In this document: positions 52,362 through 61,443 of the stretch, one piece after another
How positions within the stretch are numbered: the first letter of the stretch is position 1
Layout of the letters: each line of letters begins with the position of its first letter
Source: Salisapilia sapeloensis
Taxonomy: Eukaryota > Oomycota > Peronosporomycetes > Peronosporales > Salisapiliaceae
NCBI GenBank assembly: GCA_023334545.1
Contig: JAADVB010000097.1
Span: forward strand, 1 to 61,443
DNA: 61,443 bases
Direction: 5' to 3'
Made by a program: the position numbers and the translations under genes
The notes under the pieces: model-generated
What the model was told of the DNA's origin: nothing
The model's input: only the letters and a program-made list of their open reading frames with translations
The model's database searches: none

Positions 52362-52668
52362 GGTCGCGACGAGTGTCCGAGAGACCTGCTGAGCCGATGC
52401 TGCGCCGTATACTTGGCCCTCCGGTCGAGGTGCTTTCGCTGAGGACGATTTGGCTTTGGCTGTGTGCCATCGTATACAAACTTCGACTCAGAATGACCCA
52501 TTGAAACCGCGCGGTTTCCATACGAAAAGCGCCACCAGACGCTCCAGTATTTCGGACCGACGCCAAACACGACGGAACGCCGCCAAGGCGATCAAGCGCC
52601 TTCGAAAGACTGGACACTAACATGGAGCTACCAACTCGAGTCGTGTTTATACGGAAAGGAACTACACT
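52362..52668. other. Upstream region of TBL1
   Basis: 307 bp between the TBL1 start and the stop of the RMDN-like gene on the same strand. It contains the TBL1 promoter. Open frames cross it but run into TBL1 exon 1 in the wrong phase, and I do not call them. Confidence 0.4.
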
Positions 52669-53661
52669 CTAGGTAACAAGCGTCTTTAGCAGAGCCGTGG
52701 CCTCGGCTTGGGCCTGGCGATCCTCGTTCGACAGCGCCGTGCCGATAGTCGCCTGGCGAGCCCAGTAGCGCACGCTGTCCTTGTCGCCGAGTCGCTGATA
52801 GACCTGGGCAAGCAGGAGCGAGTTCTTCTTCCAAGAGCTGGCACACAACTTGTCGCACTGGAGCAAGTACTCGAGGGCTTCTTCATAGGAGGATTCTGGC
52901 GGCGTTCCGAAGAGCAACGCCGCTGCCTTGCGTTCTAGCCAGGACAGATCGGCCACCGTCATGCACCCTATTGACGTCGATTAGTACATTGTGAAGGATG
53001 AAAATAAGAGCAGACGTACATCGACCGAGGCAGTGGTAGGGCGTCGGATGGCGAGGATTGAGCTCCAGCGCTCGTTCCCAGTGCTCCTTGATAATGTACG
53101 AGTTGGCGATGGCTTCCTTAGTGCCTTCAAAGTCGCCCACGGCAGACAAGACGATGCCATACCAGTTATGGATCTCGGCCATGTCCTCTCGAAGCTTGAG
53201 CCCCTCATCCGCAAGATCGCGGCAGTAGTAAAGCAGCTGCTTCTTCTCGTCCTTGGAAGTCTTCGGACCCATGGCAACGTCATACGCCGCTCGGATGAGC
53301 CTCCAGAGGACATGAATGTCTTCCGGATTGCTGTCATGCATCTTCTGCAGTTCTTCTAGAAGCTTCCGACGGTCGACCTTGGCGTCATTGTACAGCTCCT
53401 CAGCTCGGATAGAGTCCGCAGACTCTTTCGGAGGAGCCGAATTCTGACTTGCATTCACTTGGGAGAACGCGATGGCAGCGACAAAGGGCGCAATCGGGAC
53501 GAACTTGGTGGCGTTCGATACCGGAGCGCGTGCAAGAGCTACAGTGGACGCCGCTCGTTTGGTCCATCGAGCGGACGTCATTCGCAAGAAAGCTATGGCA
53601 CAGTATGAGTGTACATTTCAAGAGAGCAAGAGGACGAGGGCCTACGTTTGAAGTAGCGCAT
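52669..53661 (-). CDS. RMDN-like TPR protein, likely mitochondrial
   Basis: Preferred model: exons 53661-53646 (16 nt), 53592-53020 and 52967-52669, with introns of 53 and 52 nt, giving 295 residues. Without the tiny first exon the start would be the ATG at 53581 (286 residues). The N-terminus is basic and lacks acidic residues (RMTSARWTKRAASTVALARA), as in a mitochondrial presequence, followed by a hydrophobic stretch (FVPIAPFVAAIAF). The body matches RMDN/FAM82: EDIHVLWRLIRAAYD, IHNWYGIVLSAVGDFEGTK, HPTPYHCLGR^WCMTVADLSW, and LERKAAALLFGTPP. RMDN proteins are TPR proteins linked to microtubules or, for RMDN3, ER-mitochondria contacts. Intron 2 has a TACTAAT branch point. Confidence 0.85.
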
Positions 53662-53768
53662 CCTTGATCTCGTGTGCGGCGGAAGATGTGGCCGAACGTG
53701 TGCCCTTTGTACGTACTTTTACAAGACTGTCCTAGTGAAAATGTGGCATATCCATTCCTCTTACTTGG

Positions 53769-55312
53769 CTACTGGTCCTTCTGCCGAGCCTTGTCGTACC
53801 GGTCGGCATAGTACGCTTCCTCCGTCTCCATCTTGCTAGCAAACTTCTTCTCGAATCGCTCTCGGTTGGAGTTGATGCGAGCGACAATGTCGCCCACGTC
53901 TAGAGACAGCGGACTGTCCAGTCGACGGAAGAGCCCTTCGTCCTTGGCGTACTGGAAACGATCCTTTTCGCCTCCAGCTCCAAAGTCGTCTCGGTCCTTG
54001 TGCGACCCACAGACAACGTGCTGGATGTCGAGCGACGCCACCATCTCTTTCGTGATCGTCCACGGTGCGTCGATCAGGACGTCGTCAATGTACTTGCAGC
54101 CAAGGACGCTCAGCACGCGTTCATGCAGATTCATGATCGGATAGTTCCGGCCGCGGTGGGCGTTCACCAGAGCGTCGTTGTGAACTCCGACGATGAGGTA
54201 CGTTCCGACTTGCTTTGCCTTCTTGAGGATCTCCACGTGGCCTGCGTGGAACATGTCGAAGGCGCCGTCAATGTACACGACCGTGTCGTTCGGCTGTGGA
54301 GGACGGTGGCCGACGCTGAAGAGGCGGAGCATCCGGTTGGTCGTGAGGAAGCGGGAGGGGCGCTCGTACTTGGGCTGCTTGGAAGCTTTCATGCGACTCG
54401 ACAGCTGCAGTCCTTCGCCTTCGCCTCCGAAAGAGTCGTGCGTATGGTGCGTCTTGTGCATGATGAGCATGCGGCCTAGAATGTCCGACGTCGAGACGCC
54501 TTCGGTCCGAGGGATGGTGCGGTACTTGCCCAGCTTTTGCGCCGACTCGTACACGTCTTTGCCGTCCACGATGCATGGGTCGTCTCCGTGGACAACGTAG
54601 TCGATCCGGTGCTAGCGTTTATGTGAGATAGATGATAAAGATGTGGATGGAATATAGTACCTTGGCGATCATCCGCTTGAGGTACTCGTCATTCATAATG
54701 TAGGGGCAGTGTGGCTCTACCTCGTTTACGAACTTGCATCCTTCCACAGATGCAATCCTTTCCTCTGTAGATCGATTAGGAGACGAATACATGGATATTT
54801 TTAATCGAGCAAGTACCGTTATTAAGGACAGGTGGAGCTCCTTTGCATGCTGTGATGGATTCGTCGTCATTGACACCCACGACGAGGTACGTTCCGAGCG
54901 ACCTCGCCTGACGGAAGGCGTTCATGTGGCCGTAGTGCATCATGTCAAAGGCACCATCCATCCAGATGCGGATCTCGTCCTTGGTGTTCACGCCGGCCTC
55001 CTCCTCGAACTCCATTTCGGCCATCTTGTCCTGCAGTCGCTCGACCTTTTCCATTGCCGACTCTAGCTCCGTTTGCAGTCTTTGTCTGCGACGACGGTGG
55101 CGACCGCCAAAGAGGACAAAGTAGGCAAAGAGTGTAAAGATCCCCGTGAGGAGCGCGATGGCGAGTCGCTCTGCGTCCGGGTACGGTTCCGGGAACCCCA
55201 TTTTGCGGAAGACGCCGTGCACGTACTCCATGGCGTCGGAGGCCGTGTCGGAGTGCAGGACGTCATGGCAGTAGTCTACGACGCGCGTACCGAAGGGGTC
55301 GTCTTCGGCCAT
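53769..55312 (-). CDS. PCYT2: Ethanolamine-phosphate cytidylyltransferase, TM-anchored
   Basis: Exons 55312-54817, 54764-54661 and 54611-53769 (introns 52 and 49 nt) give 480 residues. Two cytidylyltransferase domains are present: the first has MDGAFDMMHYGHMNAFRQAR and RTEGVSTSDILGR, the second IDGAFDMFHAGHVEILKKAK. Both HxGH nucleotide-binding motifs are intact. The enzyme makes CDP-ethanolamine from phosphoethanolamine and CTP, the rate-controlling step of the Kennedy pathway to phosphatidylethanolamine. The N-terminus (about 49-69) has a TM helix (LAIALLTGIFTLFAYFVLF) before a coiled linker. Animal PCYT2 lacks such an anchor, while plant PECT1 has one. It diverges from RPLP0. Confidence 0.93.
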
Positions 55313-55449
55313 GTCGAAAGCTTTGCTCCGGGATCGAGGGGGCGGCCCAGTTTACTCTTTAATATTCACTAATTTAGGTCTATTTGAAGCAGGCATAGAA
55401 AAGTCCATAGAGAGCGATCGACTGGCGTGGAGCCGAATGCCAACAGGAG

Positions 55450-55465
55450 GCTCATTTCACGTTTT
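55450..55465 (+). promoter_or_regulatory. Candidate initiator of the RPLP0 gene
   Basis: GCTCATTTCACGTTTT closely resembles the oomycete initiator GCTCATTYNCAWTTT. It lies 57 bp before the RPLP0 ATG at 55523, in the 210-bp divergent gap. This is a motif match only. Confidence 0.4.
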
Positions 55466-55522
55466 GACGCGCAGCTCTCCATCCTCTAGTGGTTAAAGCC
55501 GACTGCGTGAACTTTAGCAACA

Positions 55523-56482
55523 ATGGGTCTCTCTCAAGAACGTAAGCAAGAGTACTTTGAGCGCCTCGAGGCTCTCCTCGAGAACTACACGCGCATCTTC
55601 ATGGTTACCGTCGACAATGTCGGTTCCAAGCAGATGCAGCAGATCCGTATGGCTCTTCGTAACAAGGCCGAGGTCCTCATGGGCAAGAACACGCTCATGC
55701 GCAAGGTCTTGACCAACTACATCAAGAAGAACCCGGGTCACCCTCTCGAGCAGCTCGTGCCGCTCCTCAAGGGCAACGTCGGATTCGTTTTCACCAACCA
55801 AGACTTGGGTGAGGTCCGTGAGCTCATTGAGAGCAACAAGGTCCCTGCCCCTGCCCGTGTCGGTGCCATCGCCCCCATGGATGTCATCGTGCCTCCTGGT
55901 CCCACTGGTGCTGACCCCGGTCAGACGTCCTTCTTCCAGGCTCTTTCTATTGCCACCAAGATTATGAAGGGTCAGATTGAAATCACCAACGAGGTGCTCC
56001 TCGTCAAGGAGGGCGAGAAGGTCGGTAACTCTGAAGCCGCTCTGCTCCAGAAGCTCGACCTCCGTCCGTTCTCGTACGGTATGGTCATCACGACCGTCTA
56101 CGACAACGGTTCGCTCTTCGACGCCAAGGTCTTGGACCTGACGGACGACGACTTGTGCGCCAAGTTCGTTGCTGGTGTCCGCAACGTCGCTGCCGTGTCG
56201 CTCCAGATCGGATTCCCGACGCTCGCCAGTGTGCCTCACTCTGTTGCTTCGGCCTTCAAGTCCCTTGTGGCCATCGCTGTCGAGTGCGAGGACTTCTCGT
56301 TCGACCGTGCTGATCCGTTCAAGGCCTTCCTTGCGGACCCGTCTGCCTTCATCTCTGCTGCCCCTGCTGCTGGCGGTGCTGCTGGTGGCGAGGCTGCTGC
56401 GGAGGCTCCTGCTGAGGAGGAAGAGGAAGAGATGGACCTCGGCGGCGGCATGGACATGTTCGGCGGCGGAGAAGACTACTAA
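55523..56482 (+). CDS. RPLP0: 60S ribosomal stalk protein P0
   Basis: 319 residues, no intron. Codon use is more biased than in its neighbours (GTC/CTC/AAG), as expected for a highly expressed gene. The rRNA-binding L10 domain includes RIFMVTVDNVGSKQMQQIR, GKNTLMRK and GNVGFVFTN. The insertion domain has PAPARVGAIAPMDV and PGPTGADPGQTSFFQAL. The hinge is Ala/Gly-rich. The acidic tail reads EEEEEEMDLGGGMDMFGGG and ends EDY, unlike the usual eukaryotic SDDDMGFGLFD tail that contacts elongation factors. P0 anchors P1/P2 dimers on the large subunit. Confidence 0.97.
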   Translation: MGLSQERKQEYFERLEALLENYTRIFMVTVDNVGSKQMQQIRMALRNKAEVLMGKNTLMRKVLTNYIKKNPGHPLEQLVPLLKGNVGFVFTNQDLGEVRELIESNKVPAPARVGAIAPMDVIVPPGPTGADPGQTSFFQALSIATKIMKGQIEITNEVLLVKEGEKVGNSEAALLQKLDLRPFSYGMVITTVYDNGSLFDAKVLDLTDDDLCAKFVAGVRNVAAVSLQIGFPTLASVPHSVASAFKSLVAIAVECEDFSFDRADPFKAFLADPSAFISAAPAAGGAAGGEAAAEAPAEEEEEEMDLGGGMDMFGGGEDY

Positions 56483-56672
56483 GCTCTTGTGAGAGTGGAA
56501 TGAAAGACATACCCATTGGTCTGTGCTACTTTTTGTGTTTCTGTAATCTCTTGTCTTTTGTATGTAGTGTGTGGTAGATTGTGGATTATAAATTCAAATT
56601 TGAACGACAGCTCTTGGCATCGCCTCCCTCCTTCGCGTGAGAGCTCGAATTCTTTCGGTTGTACAGGCGATT

Positions 56673-58143
56673 ATGATGACTCAAGCCAATGCAGCGACTG
56701 GCTGTAGCTGTCGAAGAGGTCTGTGCCAAGAGGCTGCCTGTCCATGCTCTGCGGCAGGCAAGTCATGTCTTTCCACTTGTACCTGCACACGATGTCAGAA
56801 CTATTCTACGGTATTCATACAGCATCGCTATTTGCATCGCTTCTGTCAAGTTATAAGCTCATACATGCGCGTAGATGTCTCCGTCGGATGCTACGTTGCC
56901 TATGAACACCCAATCGACACCAAAGACCAGCTACAGGAATGCATTTAGCTCACCTAGTGCCACTCGCGCATCCACTGTTAGTAGGTCACAAGGCACGCCG
57001 TCGTCTACTAAAAGTAAAAGTCCAAACACGCCTGCTAAAGCTACTGCTGCTAGTCGCCTAGCTGCTCAACAGAAAAAGGCGGATGTGCTATTGCGGAGGG
57101 AGGTGTGTGACTGTGCGAACCGAGGTTGTGGACTACAAGGTCCGTGCCCCTGTCTAGAGACGTATGGAGGGTGCGATACGCGTTGTGCGTGCAAGGGCAA
57201 TCACATCAAAGACTTGTCAAATTCCTCGACCAAGCGGGCTTCTGCAGACTCTGTCAGCCGTGGCTGCAGTTGCAAGAAGAGCAACTGTCTCAAGCTCTAC
57301 TGCGAGTGTCTTGCCAACCAGCGAGTGTGTGACTCCCGATGTCGCTGCGACGGATGCAAGAACCACGCCGGCCATGAAAAGGATCGTGACTTGGCGATTG
57401 CTCAGATTCTGGAACGCAACCCGTTGGCTTTCCAGCCCAAAGTCATGACGGGGGCATCCAGACACTTGAAAGGGTGCAACTGCCGCAAGAGTGGCTGTGT
57501 CAAAAACTATTGCGAATGCCATCAGGCAGGTGTTGCCTGCACGCATCGATGTGCATGTCACAACTGCCGCAACACTGGCGGGCATGACGCGGCGGACTAT
57601 ACTAGAAAGTCTCTGAGGGGCTCGGGTGATACCTTGGAATCTTACAACGCTGCAGACTACGTACAAGACACGGACAGTCCGTCTCGGTTTGGTGGGTCAC
57701 CAATGCCGACGAGGATGAGCTCCCGTGAGAGGAAGGTAGGGTCTAAACGGTCCTTTGCTACGCTTTCAAGCGATGGAGGTACAGTAGACGAAACGTTTGT
57801 CGAAGGACAAGAGACAGCATTGCCTTCAGTGGACTCTGCACTTGCTCTGGTATATGGCGAGACGACTAGCTCCTTTAGTCTACATCGACTGTGCGAGTCG
57901 CTCTTGACTGCAGCAGTGGCGGCAGACAGCTCGGGTGATACGCAGTCGTTGGATGCAAATGAGGGTGTAGAGGACCGAGCAGTGACTCGGCGACTTTTGA
58001 TGGATGATAGCGACACGGATGACAGACCGAGTGACCAGGAAGGAATGGCGCAAGAGAGAGAAGTTTTGCAAGAGATGAGTGTGTGGCTTCGAGCGATGGC
58101 ATCGAGGGATAGTACGTTGGAGGAAAAGGCAAGTCGACAATAA
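56673..58143 (+). CDS. Tesmin/TSO1-like CXC (CRC) protein with extra Cys modules
   Basis: Exons 56673-56810 and 56875-58143, joined over a 64-nt intron (56811-56874, phase 0), give 468 residues. A canonical CRC domain has two CXC halves (about 176-209, CSCKKSNCLKLYCECLA; about 246-280, CNCRKSGCVKNYCECHQAG) joined by the conserved ERNPLAFQPKV spacer. Two further Cys-rich modules precede it: one in exon 1 (about 11-43, CSCRRGLCQEAACPCSA) and one at about 123-152 (CDCANRGCGLQGPCPC). CRC proteins (LIN54, TSO1) bind CHR-type promoter elements and control cell-cycle genes. The C-terminus is acidic with no known domain. Confidence 0.88.
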
Positions 58144-58228
58144 GAATGGTGAATTTTTGAATCGGATGAACGTGTTTCTTCTCTCGATGGCAGCTCCAGT
58201 ATCTAGCAAGCGTCTATGGGCAGAATCA

Positions 58229-59722
58229 CTAGTACAGAGTGGAGGCTGGGATGCCTTCTCGTTCATAGATGTGCTCGATCGCCTCGAACACCGAATCCAC
58301 GACTTCGTCCGGCGTGTGCTCAGGGTCGGTCGAGCCGTCGTAGATGCCAGTGCGAACGAGGATGGAGGACCAGTGGCCACCTGCTTGATTGGCACCGTGG
58401 ATGTCCGAATGAGGGTTGTCTCCGATGCCGTAGATACTGCTGAGAGGGGACTGATCGTCGCGGTTAGCGATTGAATTGAGTAGACCTTCTGCAAACGTGT
58501 AGGTGACAGACTCCGGCTTGCCATAGCGAGTGACCTCCAGCTTCTTTCCGGTTCGGCCTTCGTACAACAGCCGAAGACAGCTCGTGAATGCGCCTGCTCT
58601 TTCGTGAGTTTACTTTACTGTGAAGATACTAGATGAGGCTACCTTGCGCGTAGCGAGGGTGTGGGTAGGCACCACTGAAGAGGAAGTCGTTGTTGCTCGT
58701 GTAAAGTGGTGTCTGCTTCTTGTCGGATCGACCACTGCCAGGAGGTGTACCTGAGAACGTGATTATCAGTCATTTGTGTTGATGCTAGGGAGCAAAGGTG
58801 CAACCTCCAATAAGAACGTCCGTCGCGATCTGGATTTCAGGAGCCCAGTCTGTCGGATCATGCATGACAATGATTGCCTCTACTTCTTCATCGGCGTAGT
58901 GAGCATCTCTAGGTAATACAGCCAATTTACAGCAGAACAAAAGGATGTCGAAATACTTGGATCTTACTTTTGAGGGTACTGTCGAAACGGGTACGCATAT
59001 GGGTAGTGGTGAGCGATGTCTTCTACCGATACGACTTTCTTGAATCCGTAGCTTTCAGCCTACCCATTGATATGCTATTGATCTAATGACTTAGATTGGT
59101 TCATAACGAATAGGACGTACAACGCTGTAGACGTCGTGAGAGCCCATGATGAGCACCTTGGAGTCTGATCGTTTGTCATGAGATGCATGTAGATGAAAAC
59201 AAAATATAGAATTATCGTACCTCCGTACGTGTTGGCTAGCTGCTGCATGGGAGTGTGCGAAAGTTGCACTTGCTTCGGGTTGATATACATATCCAGCGTC
59301 TTCCCAAGACTTTCTGCCTTGTGGGACTCATGGCATCCTACACCATAGACACAGTAGAAATTAGTGTTCTATCTCCGCGTATCTTTATCATAGGCATTAT
59401 TACCTCCGCCATTTGTCAGGAAAATGTATGGCACATTGTTACTCTCGAGGCTTTGTAGCACTTGCTTTGCCCTAGGAATTGGATCTCCTCCTCTGCAAGT
59501 CACAAAATGTTTAGAAATAACAATGCAAATGAATTGTTAACAGTGTCTGCGATGGACAAAAGCAGGAAGAGGCAAAACGCACCTGATGAGGACACCATCA
59601 ATGTCAAACGCAATGCCAAAGGACGGACTTGGCACCCTGTTCGTGGCAGAGGGGATGGAGCTCAGCCACCTCCTCTGTTTCATGACGGGAAGTCGTCTCG
59701 TGATAGTCGAAAACATACTCAT
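58229..59722 (-). CDS. HDHD5: HAD-family IIA hydrolase, HDHD5/CECR5-like
   Basis: Eight exons: 59722-59583, 59492-59404, 59337-59221, 59164-59121, 59059-58968, 58908-58805, 58750-58643, 58593-58229. Introns are 49-90 nt. The frame gives 352 residues. The N-terminus looks like a mitochondrial presequence (FSTITRRLPVMKQRRWLSS). HAD motif I is AFDIDGVLIRGGDPIP, motif II FLTNGGG, and motif IV is in YGIGDNPHSDIHGAN. The cap region includes LSHTPMQQLANTYG and VMHDPTDWAPEIQ. Family members are predicted phosphatases with unclear substrates. Seven introns in 352 codons is far above the other genes here. It is convergent with the CXC gene, with 85 bp between them. Confidence 0.92.
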
Positions 59723-60349
59723 AATCAGCAATTGGGTCCTACGACTCGGAAGTGATGCAAGCGTGCGAGCAGCCGTGACGGGATCCGCACTTGGTGACCA
59801 CAGTCTTTGTTTACAAAATGCCACAGTGTCATTGAAGTACAAAAGTAAATTCCCATGGACTGCTTGGATCTCAATTCCATTTACTTTAATCTCATTAATA
59901 CTGCAAAGACGCGGGTAAACTGTTTAATGTAAGCACCATTTCATTCTTTGCAAAGTAATACACCCCTTTCTCTTTTGTATTGATTGATGTTTATCCACGT
60001 TCAAAGGAACGATTTCCTTGGCGAAGTTTCCACATGAACTTTGCACATAAAATGCCTCGTAGCTAAAAAGATTCCCTTCTGTATTACAGGCGGCTTAATT
60101 ATCCTACTAAGTAGGTAATTATGTCTAACCTGCTGCTCTTTATTCGCCAAAATACCTGAGAGTTGTATTTGAACAAGGCGTGAACGGCTTTGCTTGGCGT
60201 GAGGTCTACCTGCGATATAGATCGGACATCTTAATTTTGGAAATTCGGAATTTAACTAGCATGGACCAGCTTGACCCGGACTAAAAACCAAGCGAATTAC
60301 ACTAGAAAGATGGCTACTTTTAGCGATAATGTACTGCACATATACATTA
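59723..60349. other. AT-rich region upstream of HDHD5-like gene
   Basis: About 630 bp. It includes the leftward promoter of the HAD gene and AT-rich sequence up to the MITE pair. No gene is seen. Confidence 0.4.
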
Positions 60350-60594
60350 GGGCATGTCAAACCTGTCAAAACCGCAAAATATAATGAGGTATCTGATTGC
60401 CAAATAATCGGACATAACTCCTAAAAAAAGTCGGACGGTGTATTTCGAGCGCTCATGAATCAGTCAGGCTCCAAATAGGATAAACCACCTCCGGAGGTGG
60501 TTTGCTTTATTTTGGAAATAAGATCAGTAGAACCGAAAGATGAGAATCTCATTTAAGAAAAATGAGGCACTTATTGGGCGGGTTTGACATCCCG
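60350..60594. mobile_element. Complete MITE, family A, with TA target duplication
   Basis: 245 bp bounded by imperfect terminal inverted repeats: left GGGCATGTCAAACCTGTC and right end reading, on the other strand, CGGGATGTCAAACCCGCC (14 of 18 match). TA flanks both sides (60348-60349 and 60595-60596), as in Tc1/mariner-type insertions. It carries the 22-nt perfect palindrome at 60482-60503. A truncated second copy lies at 1-206. No open frame for a transposase is present, so it must be mobilised in trans if active. Confidence 0.65.
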
Positions 60595-60599
60595 TATTA

Positions 60600-60786
60600 G
60601 GGGGTTCAAAGTACTGGAATCGGACAAAAATTATTCGTCATCTGTGTTCGAGATTATCACCACCAACCTGCATAAATATCGGACTTTTAAATTATCAGAC
60701 TCCCCAAATATCAAAATCTGACGATTAAAATATCCTCATCAGAAAGCAAGAAATATAAGACAAAATTTTGCTACTTTGAACCCTCC
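60600..60786. mobile_element. Second MITE, family B, with TA target duplication
   Basis: 187 bp, very AT-rich, bounded by GGGGGTTCAAAGTA (60600-60613) and TACTTTGAACCCTCC (60772-60786), which form an inverted repeat with a 12-bp perfect core. TA lies on both sides (60598-60599 and 60787-60788). The sequence is unrelated to family A, which ends only 5 bp away. No coding capacity. It fits a Stowaway/Tc1-mariner-like non-autonomous element. Confidence 0.65.
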
Positions 60787-61443
60787 TATTTTGCCATTTA
60801 GCTTTGGCTTCATCTCCCTCAGAAGTTACAAAGACGGTCGCAGTTGTAGCACAGGAGAGCACAAAGCCACGGCTACGATGTAAATTGTCTGCTCGTTGTC
60901 TGTGTCAACCATTTAGCAGATACTGTTAATACGATAAGACTTGATTTTACCACTGACAGCTACAAAGATGCCCGCGAGTGAAGAACAGAAGAGCATCGAA
61001 TGACCGGTACGGTGCGATGCTGTTTGGTCGACGTCTGGAATCATCATCTAGCATACGTTATAGCTTGAATTTCCTGCAGTTCGCCGACGCCATTTCCATG
61101 CTCTTTGGAGGGTTTAAAATCACCTCCGATGGTCTAAGCTAGTTGCCAAGTAGGATAACCAAATCGAGCAATAATATCTACGCACTAGCAAGAGTCGGTA
61201 TCGTTTGCTCAAGTGGTGTCAAAGCAAATACGAATAGAGGTTGTGATTGTACCTTCACAAGCTTACGAATTTTAGCTGCGTTGGTCATTGTCCTGTCCGA
61301 GATATGTTACAATACCTTCAACGAGAAAAATCACACACGACAGAGGGCGGCCCACTCGGCACGCCAGAAATGTTTCCCGCAGTATCGACTCCATCTATGG
61401 AAATGGCAGCGAATCTCCATGTCATTTTCAAATTTGCACGTTA
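60787..61443. other. AT-rich window edge
   Basis: About 650 bp after the second MITE. I see no gene, RNA or clear repeat. A gene might begin beyond the window. Confidence 0.4.

Noticed and set aside
52192-52623. 143-codon minus frame across the TBL1 5' end
   Set aside because: It overlaps TBL1 exon 1 in another phase, and the LisH exon is clearly the real coding sequence.
1-61443. CRISPR array, bacterial operon or integrated virus
   Set aside because: No regularly spaced direct repeats; genes are eukaryotic with spliceosomal introns; no viral gene was seen.

Overview
The window is nuclear DNA of a compact, gene-dense eukaryote. I read it as an oomycete (stramenopile), close to Phytophthora or the downy mildews. 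This rests on long intron-poor genes, very short GT..AG introns (mostly 49-90 nt), intergenic gaps often below 200 bp, initiator/CATTTT-type promoter motifs, and a myosin carrying a FYVE finger. I see no prokaryotic, viral or organellar gene, and no rRNA, tRNA or CRISPR. Genus-level assignment is not possible by eye.

Layout: (1) 1-1668, repeat-bearing gene-poor edge with a truncated MITE. (2) 1669-10722, two large convergent signalling genes: a cNMP-binding/kinase/PP2C fusion and a PH/two-TM/CRAL-TRIO membrane protein. (3) 11945-15868, an inverted pair of membrane-anchored alpha/beta hydrolases, MOB4, and the ESCRT-III subunit VPS2. (4) 16280-24129, three co-oriented genes: a secreted SMP-30-like propeller protein, an ISWI remodeller and a TPR protein. 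(5) 24338-35658, a NIPA-like transporter, NOP9, AP-4 beta and a myosin-FYVE-GAF protein. (6) 35848-43147, smaller or unknown genes: a PX protein, two membrane proteins and a protein with four tandem Cys/His zinc modules. (7) 43301-59722, a housekeeping block: eIF3l, an Sfi1-like protein, LCMT1, TBL1, an RMDN-like protein, an ethanolamine-phosphate cytidylyltransferase, ribosomal P0, a tesmin/TSO1 CXC protein and an HDHD5-like HAD protein. (8) 59723-61443, an AT-rich repeat edge with two different TA-flanked MITEs inserted 5 bp apart.

I rebuilt twelve spliced genes by joining exons at GT..AG sites where reading frame and family continuity agree; exon coordinates are in each entry. The genes are not an operon or cluster. 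Recurring themes are membrane traffic (VPS2, AP-4 beta, PX, FYVE-myosin, MOB4), chromatin (ISWI, TBL1, CXC) and phospho-signalling (kinase/phosphatase fusion, LCMT1). The most unusual items are the cNBD-cNBD-kinase-PP2C fusion, the myosin-FYVE-GAF protein, the four-module zinc protein, the intron that splits the catalytic elbow in only one of two hydrolase paralogues, and the paired MITEs that, with the truncated copy, bracket this gene island.
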